Assembly: GCA_031273835.1 (NCBI GenBank) | Contig: JAISRD010000246.1 | Span: 1 to 5,454, forward strand | Reading direction: 5' to 3' | Length of the DNA: 5,454 bases | DNA from: Treponema sp. | GTDB taxonomy: Bacteria; Spirochaetota; Spirochaetia; Treponematales; Breznakiellaceae | In this document: one piece after another, positions 1-4,723 of the stretch | Position numbering within the stretch: position 1 is the stretch's first letter | How the letters are laid out: each line of letters begins with the position of its first letter | Program-made: the position numbers and the translations under genes | The notes under the pieces: generated by a model | The model's input: the letters and a program-made list of their open reading frames with translations, nothing else | What the model was told of the DNA's origin: nothing | Databases searched by the model: none

Positions 1-1
1 T

Positions 2-133
2 CACAGTTACGGGATAGCGGGGGAATTGCACCCCACTTCCTTTGAAGTATACGGGGGATACTATAGACCGGAAGGGGGATTCCTGTCAAGGAAAAAAGAG
101 CCGCTTTACGGGAATTCTAAATTTAACCACTGA
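2..133 (+). CDS. Possible C-terminal fragment of an unidentified protein (partial at left edge)
   Basis: This frame is open from the first complete codon at base 2 to a TGA at 131-133, giving 43 residues that end in YGNSKFNH. The peptide is rich in Gly and Tyr (GGYYRPEGG at about residues 18-26). I recognise no family. The stop codon lies inside the left inverted repeat of the adjacent GxxExxY unit, so if this is a real gene its last codons come from the repeat, and an insertion may have set its end. Against it, an open stretch of this length is not rare by chance, its third-position GC (23 of 43 by hand) is lower than I would expect for a host gene here, and a near-consensus promoter runs through it on the opposite strand. 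The fragment and the promoter are competing readings of the same bases. Confidence 0.3.
   Translation, partial: HSYGIAGELHPTSFEVYGGYYRPEGGFLSRKKEPLYGNSKFNH
60..89 (-). promoter_or_regulatory. Near-consensus sigma70-type promoter reading left
   Basis: On the - strand a perfect -35 hexamer TTGACA (89-84) is followed, after 18 bases, by TATAGT (65-60), a five-of-six match to the -10 consensus. Transcription would start near base 53 and run off the left edge. Downstream in that direction an AAGGA (42-38) stands six bases before a GTG (31-29), which opens a frame reading V-Q-F-P-R-Y-P-V-T-V to the window edge with no stop. That would be the start of a gene mostly outside the window, but ten codons are too few to call it. 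If this reading is right, the + strand frame across 2-133 is not a gene. Confidence 0.45.
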
Positions 134-152
134 CCTCACAGACAGCACGGAC
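124..152 (+). repeat. Left inverted repeat of the GxxExxY unit, three 9-base units
   Basis: After TA (124-125), three consecutive nonamers fit the consensus nnCACnGAC: ACCACTGAC (126-134), CTCACAGAC (135-143) and AGCACGGAC (144-152). Aligned with the reverse complement of 569-600, 27 of 29 bases match, with one 3-base gap. The two mismatches are T/A changes at 131 and 136. Similarity stops abruptly at 152 on the gene side. Confidence 0.85.
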
Positions 153-169
153 GAAGACGATAATATAGT

Positions 170-565
170 ATGAGTGAGGGCAAAAAAGGAAAAGAAATTC
201 TGTATGAAGAGGAAAGTTACCGTATTCGCTCGTGTGTTTATGAAGTGAACAGGAAGCTGGGAAGCGGTTTTCTGGAAGCGGTATATCAGGAAGCATTAGA
301 AATTGAATTGCAAAAAGCGGAAATACCCTATGAAGCGCAAAAAAAGCTCTCCATACTCTATGATGGCAAGCCGCTCAAGCAATTTTATCTGGCTGATTTT
401 GTTTGCTTTGAAAAAATCATCATAGAAATCAAGGCGGCAGCAAAGCTCACCAACGAATACCAGGCACAATTACTCAATTACTTAGCCGCGACCGGACTGA
501 AATTGGGTTTTTTGGTCAATTTTTGTGCATATCCCAAAGCGGAAATCATAAGGATCGTTCATTAA
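170..565 (+). CDS. GxxExxY family protein, PD-(D/E)XK nuclease-like
   Basis: This 131-residue protein matches the GxxExxY family (TIGR04256, PDDEXK_3), whose usual length is about 120-130, so it appears complete. The name motif is GFLEAVY at residues 33-39, within a helical stretch. The nuclease-like core follows: D76 in YLADFV, then E86-x-K88 in IIIEIKA, then the helix AQLLNYLAATGLKLGFLVNF (about 99-118) with the Q-x-x-NYL pattern typical of the family. D76, E86 and K88 are the expected metal-binding and catalytic positions of the fold. The natural substrate and role of the family are, to my knowledge, not established. The ATG at 170 is the only good start, because an in-frame TAA lies at 161-163. 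No Shine-Dalgarno sequence is visible before it, suggesting weak or unusual translation. The gene is much richer in AT than its neighbours and is bracketed by inverted repeats, which together suggest separate ancestry. Confidence 0.93.
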   Translation: MSEGKKGKEILYEEESYRIRSCVYEVNRKLGSGFLEAVYQEALEIELQKAEIPYEAQKKLSILYDGKPLKQFYLADFVCFEKIIIEIKAAAKLTNEYQAQLLNYLAATGLKLGFLVNFCAYPKAEIIRIVH

Positions 566-568
566 TTA

Positions 569-600
569 GTCCGTGGAACTGTCTGTGTGGTCTGTGGTTA
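569..600 (-). repeat. Right inverted repeat of the GxxExxY unit
   Basis: Read on the - strand from 600, this is TA, then ACCACAGAC (598-590), CACACAGAC (589-581) and a third unit AG-TTC-CACGGAC (580-569), which carries a 3-base insertion relative to the left copy. It fills the gap between two convergent stop codons, at 563-565 (+) and 605-603 (-). Paired with the left copy in a single transcript it could form a stem of about 29 base pairs enclosing the whole gene. There is no T-run beside it, so it does not look like a simple intrinsic terminator. Confidence 0.85.
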
Positions 601-602
601 TC

Positions 603-1205
603 TTAAATAGGACCCCCTTCCCCAAAAACCGAGGCGGTAAAGGTAAGCAGTTCCGCTCCGGGGGCCTCGTAGGACCTGGGGGGCGTCCCCGCTTTGACGC
701 AGATATAATCGAGGTACTCCTGGAGCGTCCAGCCCTGTTCCACCGGCACCTGGGGGAGAAGCACCCCGGAGCGTCCATGGCAGCTGAGGTAGAGGCCGTG
801 GACCCCTACCTTGACCGAATAGGGATCGGCGCATTTTTCCATGGGGGAAAGGACGGATATTTCAATCTCACAAAGGGAAAGTTCGTCCTTCCGCAGGGGA
901 GGAAAGCGGGGGTCCCCGAAGGCCGCTTCCAGGGCCATGGTCCGCACCGTTTTTTCCAGGGGCTCCGCCGCGGACAGCCGTCCTATACAGCCCCGGAGCC
1001 GGCGGCTTCCGTCCGCGCCGGTTTTGTGGAGGGTAACAAAGGCCCCGCAGCGGGCGCTTAACGCCGCCCCCCCCTCCTGCGCCGCGGCGGCAAGTTCCGG
1101 ACTGCGCCTGTATTCGGGGGGACGCCCCTCAAGACGGGCGGCGATGGTTTCACGGGCCTCCGCCAGGAGCGCTTTTTTTTCTTCCCCGGTAATGGTAAAT
1201 GCCAT
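603..1205 (-). CDS. AMMECR1-domain protein (AmmeMemoRadiSam system protein A type)
   Basis: The 200-residue product covers a full AMMECR1 domain. Family landmarks run in order: CGAFVTLHK (53-61), the signature LRGCIG (70-75), FGDPRFPPL (96-104), EIEISVLSP (113-121), HGLYL (136-140), GVLLPQVPVE (147-156), and the C-terminal LTFTASVF (187-194). It is a soluble cytoplasmic protein. The bacterial family is often encoded with or fused to a Memo-like protein and a radical SAM protein, but neither is in this window, and its biochemical role is unknown. I chose the ATG at 1205-1203 because MAFTITGEEKK begins just as the domain does. The frame stays open upstream to 1397, but that part overlaps the chemotaxis gene and is not domain-like. 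No clear Shine-Dalgarno sequence precedes the ATG. On the - strand, TTTACA (1242-1237), an 18-base spacer and TACACT (1218-1213) form a weak promoter that would start transcription almost at the ATG. The stop lies two bases from the right inverted repeat. Confidence 0.93.
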   Translation of the reverse strand: MAFTITGEEKKALLAEARETIAARLEGRPPEYRRSPELAAAAQEGGAALSARCGAFVTLHKTGADGSRRLRGCIGRLSAAEPLEKTVRTMALEAAFGDPRFPPLRKDELSLCEIEISVLSPMEKCADPYSVKVGVHGLYLSCHGRSGVLLPQVPVEQGWTLQEYLDYICVKAGTPPRSYEAPGAELLTFTASVFGEGGPI

Positions 1206-1254
1206 GGCCCAGAGTGTACCCCAAAGGGTTCCGGTTTGTAAACGTTTCCAGGCA

Positions 1255-1283
1255 TTGCCGAAAGGGGTTTTAGAGGTTATTAT
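1255..1283 (+). promoter_or_regulatory. Candidate promoter of the chemotaxis receptor gene
   Basis: TTGCCG (1255-1260, four of six to TTGACA) is followed after 17 bases by TATTAT (1278-1283, five of six to TATAAT). The predicted transcript would begin near 1290, leaving the AAGGA at 1301-1305 and the ATG at 1312 downstream. A perfect TATAAT also occurs at 1287-1292, but it has no matching -35 and would place the start site on the ribosome binding site. If this promoter is right, the earlier in-frame ATGs at 1282 and 1291 cannot be used. Confidence 0.4.
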
Positions 1284-1300
1284 GGTTATAATGAAAGGGA

Positions 1301-1305
1301 AAGGA
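1301..1305 (+). promoter_or_regulatory. Ribosome binding site deciding the chemotaxis receptor start
   Basis: AAGGA lies six bases before the ATG at 1312, an ideal spacing. It competes with AGAGG (1272-1276), which stands five bases before the in-frame ATG at 1282. The later start is preferred because the candidate promoter -10 overlaps the earlier ATG. The two choices differ by only ten residues. Confidence 0.55.
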
Positions 1306-1311
1306 ATTGCA

Positions 1312-3192
1312 ATGGAAGTAAAAAAAGACCCGTCGAAACAAAGCTTTGTTTTCCTGGCCACCGTTGTTATCGGCAGTTTACTGGCAGCGGCGGTCAATTT
1401 TCTTGTATTTTTTATATTCAGGCCCCCCTCTGTTTTACCGGCCCGGATGCTGCTGCGGATAGGAATTCCCGGCTTATGTTACATTGTCCTTGCCTGTTTC
1501 CTCATGGGCCGCAGCGCCGGGGCCTTTAAGGCCGATGGCTTTGCCGGTTCCGGGGAGGAATATACCGGGGCCTTAAAAAAACTGGGCTCCGTTCCTATCA
1601 GGATGATCCTTTTAAGCGTGATCCTGGAGCTTGTCTTTCTGGCCCTGGTATTTGTCCAGGGAGAGAAGGCGGGGGTAGCCCCTGAAATCAGGGGGCCCCT
1701 CTTTGCCGGAGCCCTTGCGGCGGGTATGCTGATAGGGACCTTTGTATACGTATTGTCCGACGGCCTGGTTTCAAAGACCCTTATCTCCTGTAATCTCTCT
1801 TCCTACCCGGAAGATCTGCGGGAAAAGCGGCAGGCTCTTAAATTCTTTATTATCCCCCTGGCGGTTACCATGATATCCGTATTATTTGCCTTTTCCGTGA
1901 TACTCCTCACCATTACCGGCGCCGGGGTATCCCTTGAGGGCCTGGGCGGCCGGGCCTGGGTTTATGCCTTTTTTCTTTTCGGCGGCTTTTTTTTCTTTGT
2001 CGCCATCCTGGCCTCGGCCATGAAAAAGAACCTGGAACTCCTCTTTACCTCCATCATTGCGCAGCTTGAAAACCTTTCCTCCGCCAAAAAGGATCTGACT
2101 AAACGGATTTCCATTTGTTCCATTGATGAACTGGGGACCATCGCCGGCATGGTGAACGGTTTCTGCGATAACATGGGGAACGGGATGCGGGAAATAAAAG
2201 ACGGCCAGTACCAGCTTTCCGCTTCCGCCCTTGAACTGGAGAATAACGCGTCCGGCATGGCCGCCTCAATTTCACAAATCTCAAGCGGCGTCGACCAGGT
2301 CCGGGAAAAGGCTCATAACCAGCTGCAAAGCACCGCCGCTTCTTCCGGGGCGGTAGAACAGATGACCCGGAATGTCAAAGCCCTGGACAGCTCCATATCA
2401 ACCCAGTCGAACGGGGTCAGCCAGGCGTCGGCGGCGGTGGAAGAAATGGTGGGGAATATCAAATCCATCGGCGCCGTGGTAACAAAAATGCGGGAACAGT
2501 TCAAGACCGTCCACGACGCCGCCTCCGAGGGCGGGGTGATTCAGAAAGAAAGCGGGGAGAAAGTTCAGGAGATCGTGGAGGAATCCAAGACCCTGCGGGA
2601 GGCGAACAAGATCATCGCCACCATCGCCGCCCAGACGAACCTCCTCGCCATGAACGCGGCTATTGAGGCGGCCCACGCGGGGGTGGCGGGCAGGGGCTTT
2701 TCCGTGGTGGCCGACGAGATTAGAAAGCTCGCCGAAGATTCTTCCAGGGAATCGCAGAAGATCAGCGCGGAACTTAAGCAGATTGCCGAAACGATCAGCA
2801 GTATCGTAAAGGGTTCCGCCGCGTCGGAACAGGCCTTCGGCCAGGTGGCCGGGAGGATAAGCGAAACCGAGAAGCTTGTCTTTGAGGTGGATAACGCCGT
2901 GAGGGAACAGCAGGAAGGGGCGGGGCAGGTTCTTAACGCCCTCAAGGTGATGAATGATAATACCGCCAAGGTCAAGGCCGGTTCGGAAGAGATGAACGCG
3001 GGGAACGAGACCATGCTCCGGGAGATGAACAAACTACAGGCCGATTCAAAGGAGATTGCCGCCAGCCTTGAGGACATGGGCAGGGGCATCTCGGCGATAA
3101 ACGAAAACGCCGGACAGGTTTCCGTCCTGGCGGAAAAAACCCGGTCTACGATAAAAGAAATAACCGTTTTTGTGGACAGCTTTGAGGTTTAG
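1312..3192 (+). CDS. Methyl-accepting chemotaxis protein with six membrane helices
   Basis: This 626-residue chemoreceptor passes signals to the CheA/CheW kinase complex at the inner membrane. The N-terminal third has six hydrophobic helices (about 12-36, 45-66, 96-117, 128-149, 178-202, 216-236) joined by short loops. An inside N-terminus and an even helix count place the rest in the cytoplasm. No extracytoplasmic sensor domain is present, since the outer loops are only about 8-12 residues. A HAMP-like linker follows (about 238-291, with DLTKRISI and the DELG of HAMP helix 2 at 272-275). A long coiled-coil signalling domain then runs to the end. Its hairpin tip is IAAQTNLLAMNAAIEAAHAG (about 438-457), continued by RGFSVVADEIRKLAE, and is close to the receptor consensus. 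The arms on either side of the tip are roughly equal in length, so the domain looks intact. There is no C-terminal pentapeptide for tethering CheR or CheB; the protein ends in VDSFEV. It is transcribed away from the AMMECR1 gene and appears monocistronic. Confidence 0.95.
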   Translation: MEVKKDPSKQSFVFLATVVIGSLLAAAVNFLVFFIFRPPSVLPARMLLRIGIPGLCYIVLACFLMGRSAGAFKADGFAGSGEEYTGALKKLGSVPIRMILLSVILELVFLALVFVQGEKAGVAPEIRGPLFAGALAAGMLIGTFVYVLSDGLVSKTLISCNLSSYPEDLREKRQALKFFIIPLAVTMISVLFAFSVILLTITGAGVSLEGLGGRAWVYAFFLFGGFFFFVAILASAMKKNLELLFTSIIAQLENLSSAKKDLTKRISICSIDELGTIAGMVNGFCDNMGNGMREIKDGQYQLSASALELENNASGMAASISQISSGVDQVREKAHNQLQSTAASSGAVEQMTRNVKALDSSISTQSNGVSQASAAVEEMVGNIKSIGAVVTKMREQFKTVHDAASEGGVIQKESGEKVQEIVEESKTLREANKIIATIAAQTNLLAMNAAIEAAHAGVAGRGFSVVADEIRKLAEDSSRESQKISAELKQIAETISSIVKGSAASEQAFGQVAGRISETEKLVFEVDNAVREQQEGAGQVLNALKVMNDNTAKVKAGSEEMNAGNETMLREMNKLQADSKEIAASLEDMGRGISAINENAGQVSVLAEKTRSTIKEITVFVDSFEV

Positions 3193-3201
3193 GGGAGCTC
3201 C

Positions 3202-3222
3202 GGCCGGCCCGGAACACCGGCC
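3202..3222. terminator. GC-rich hairpin between convergent genes, possible two-way terminator
   Basis: GGCCGG (3202-3207) can pair with CCGGCC (3217-3222) around a nine-base loop, in the 45-base gap between the stop of the receptor gene (3192) and the stop of the MATE gene (3238). Neither strand shows a run of T after the stem, so this is not a classic intrinsic terminator. Its placement between converging transcripts is the main support. Confidence 0.3.
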
Positions 3223-3237
3223 CTGCGGGGGCGGGAA

Positions 3238-4593
3238 CTACGCCACCACATTATGAAGCCACTTTCCGGACCTCAGCCGGCCGATCCCGAAGATCGCCTT
3301 GAAGAGATCCTCGCTGCATAGACAGAGGTAGATGATCCATACCGGAGCATGGAGGAAGTAGGCCGCCGCCCCGCCCAGGGGAAGCGAATAGGCCCACATA
3401 AAGAGCAGTTCAAAAATCACGCAGAAAATCGTATCCCCCCCGGCCCGGCAGATACCCACAATCAGGCACATATTAAAGGCCCTGAAGGGATAGGACAGGC
3501 AGAGGACCAGAAACATCACCGGCAGCGCCTCAAGTACGGCGGGGTTTACGTTAAAGATAAGGGGCAGCAGGAAGGAAAGGGGGAACAGCGCCGCGGCCAG
3601 CACGGCGGCCAGCAGGGGGGCAAAGATCGTGATGCGCCGGGCATAGTCCCGGGCCGTCTCATCATCGCCTTCGCCTATTTTTTTCCCGATCAACACCGCC
3701 ACGCCGTTCCCCAAGCCGATAAACACAACCCAGGTCAGTTGGGATATGGTGTTGGTTATATTGAAGGCCGCAATCGCATCGGTACCGGTACGGGCAAAGA
3801 TGATATTCTGCACCGTAATCCCCATGGACCAGATAAATTCATTAAAAATCACCGGGGCGGCTATACGGAAAAAACGCCCCGCAAAGGCGGCGTTGAAGGA
3901 GGTAAATTCCCGCAGGGTCCCCGCCATCTGATACTTCCGCCGGTAACTCATCACCGTAAGGATAAGCATCTCGGTAACGCGGGCTATGACGGTGGCAATG
4001 GCCGCGCCGCGCACCCCCAGGGCGGGGACGGGGCCCGCGCCGAAGATAAGCAGGATATTCAGCGCCATGTTGAGTGAAAGGGCGATGAAGGTGGCGATCA
4101 TCGCGAGCTTTACCCGTTCAATTGAACGGAGGGTCAGGGTAAAAACATAGCTTATCCCGAAGGGGATAAACGAGGGGGCCAGGGTCCTTAGGTACTGCCC
4201 CCCCGTCTCAATCACCGCCCTGTCCCTGGAATATATCCCGATGATCCCCTCGGGAAAGAGCAGCGCCGCGGCGGTAAAGATAAGGGCGAGGGTGATATTA
4301 AGAATCAGGCAGAGGCCGGTATTTTTCCTGATACCCGCCATGTCCCGCCTGCCCCAGAACTGGGCGGTAAAAATGGCGCCCCCCGAACAGATACCGAAGA
4401 GCACCATGGTGAACAGGAAAAAAACCTGGTTTCCCAGACCCACCGCTGCGATCTCCGTGGTTCCCAGCCGTCCGACCATCACCGTATCCGCTATATTCAC
4501 GAAGGAATTGATAAGACTCTGCAGTATGATGGGGACGGAAATGGCAAAGAGGGATCGGTAAAAGGCCCTGTCGTTGAAAAGAGAAAAAACCAT
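3238..4593 (-). CDS. MATE family multidrug/cation efflux transporter
   Basis: The 451-residue protein is the usual MATE length (about 450) and hydrophobic throughout, with about twelve predicted helices in two homologous halves. The family exports cationic organic compounds in exchange for Na+ or H+; the substrate here cannot be told. Helix 1 has ISVPIILQS (18-26) with the conserved Pro21 and Gln25, followed by NIADTVMVGRLGTTEIAAVG (33-52), where Asp36 matches the conserved helix-1 acid implicated in ion coupling in NorM-type proteins. LGVRGAAIATVIA (192-204) is the typical helix-6 motif. In the second half, GVAVLIGKKIGEGD (297-310) and NMCLIVGICRAGGDT (374-388) repeat family signatures. The start is set by family alignment and by an in-frame stop 24 bases upstream. 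No Shine-Dalgarno sequence stands at the normal distance (the nearest AGG is 15 bases away). TATACT (4607-4602) lies only eight bases before the ATG, so the transcript may have almost no leader. No regulator gene is adjacent. Confidence 0.95.
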   Translation of the reverse strand: MVFSLFNDRAFYRSLFAISVPIILQSLINSFVNIADTVMVGRLGTTEIAAVGLGNQVFFLFTMVLFGICSGGAIFTAQFWGRRDMAGIRKNTGLCLILNITLALIFTAAALLFPEGIIGIYSRDRAVIETGGQYLRTLAPSFIPFGISYVFTLTLRSIERVKLAMIATFIALSLNMALNILLIFGAGPVPALGVRGAAIATVIARVTEMLILTVMSYRRKYQMAGTLREFTSFNAAFAGRFFRIAAPVIFNEFIWSMGITVQNIIFARTGTDAIAAFNITNTISQLTWVVFIGLGNGVAVLIGKKIGEGDDETARDYARRITIFAPLLAAVLAAALFPLSFLLPLIFNVNPAVLEALPVMFLVLCLSYPFRAFNMCLIVGICRAGGDTIFCVIFELLFMWAYSLPLGGAAAYFLHAPVWIIYLCLCSEDLFKAIFGIGRLRSGKWLHNVVA

Positions 4594-4660
4594 ATAGTTA
4601 AAGTATAACCTATTTCACCGCCGCAATGATCCGGACCACCGTATCTATTGCGATGATCTA

Positions 4661-4690
4661 TTGAACCTATCTGCCGTAATGCCCTATTAT
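4661..4690 (+). promoter_or_regulatory. Candidate promoter of the nitroreductase-like gene
   Basis: TTGAAC (4661-4666, four of six) and TATTAT (4685-4690, five of six) are separated by 18 bases. Transcription would start near 4697, leaving a leader of about 27 bases that contains GAGG (4712-4715), eight bases before the ATG at 4724. An imperfect dyad (4693-4710, seven of nine positions symmetric, arms TGATGATCC and TGATTATCA) covers the predicted start site, where a repressor could act. Confidence 0.42.
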
Positions 4691-4723
4691 GGTGATGATC
4701 CTGATTATCACGAGGGGGCGGTC

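Larger units (their letters stand above)
124..600 (+). mobile_element. Putative GxxExxY cassette bounded by inverted repeats
   Basis: A 477-base unit consists of a left repeat (124-152), one small nuclease-like gene (170-565) and a right repeat (569-600) in inverted orientation. The repeats lie 17 bases before the start codon and 3 bases after the stop codon, so almost nothing else fits in the unit. Bases 181-540 contain 146 G or C out of 360 (41%), while sample lines in the chemotaxis gene reach 62-63% (2401-2460 and 2581-2640). Direct TAAAT pentamers occur just outside each end (118-122 and 604-608), but they are offset by one and three bases from the repeat ends and are weak evidence for a target duplication. 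No transposase is present. Mobility is inferred from bracketing and composition alone. The alternative is a resident gene beside a REP-like intergenic repeat. Confidence 0.4.

Noticed and set aside
126..152. CRISPR array
   Set aside because: The 9-base units are contiguous with no spacers, and no cas genes are nearby.
569..600. Right repeat as a simple intrinsic terminator
   Set aside because: It has no self-complementary hairpin and no T-run; its complementarity is with the distant left repeat.
124..600. Classic insertion sequence
   Set aside because: The only gene is a 131-residue nuclease-like protein with no DDE, HUH or serine/tyrosine recombinase motif, and no convincing target duplication is present.
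573..1061. 162-codon + strand frame opposite AMMECR1
   Set aside because: Antisense shadow of a gene with strong family motifs; its own peptide has no recognisable features.
841..1311. Upstream extension of the chemoreceptor frame by 157 codons
   Set aside because: It lies opposite the AMMECR1 gene and reads as an arginine- and serine-rich shadow. The membrane protein start with a ribosome binding site is at 1312.
1206..1397. Upstream extension of the AMMECR1 frame to an ATG at 1397
   Set aside because: It overlaps the N-terminus of the receptor gene on the other strand and carries no domain-like sequence. The AMMECR1 fold begins right after the ATG at 1205.
2565..3089. 174-codon - strand frame inside the receptor gene
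   Set aside because: It mirrors the coiled-coil coding region, and serine- and alanine-rich antisense frames are common opposite such regions.
3349..4077. 242-codon + strand frame opposite the MATE gene
   Set aside because: The Gly-, His- and Gln-rich peptide is typical of the complement of membrane protein codons, and the MATE motifs on the other strand are unambiguous.
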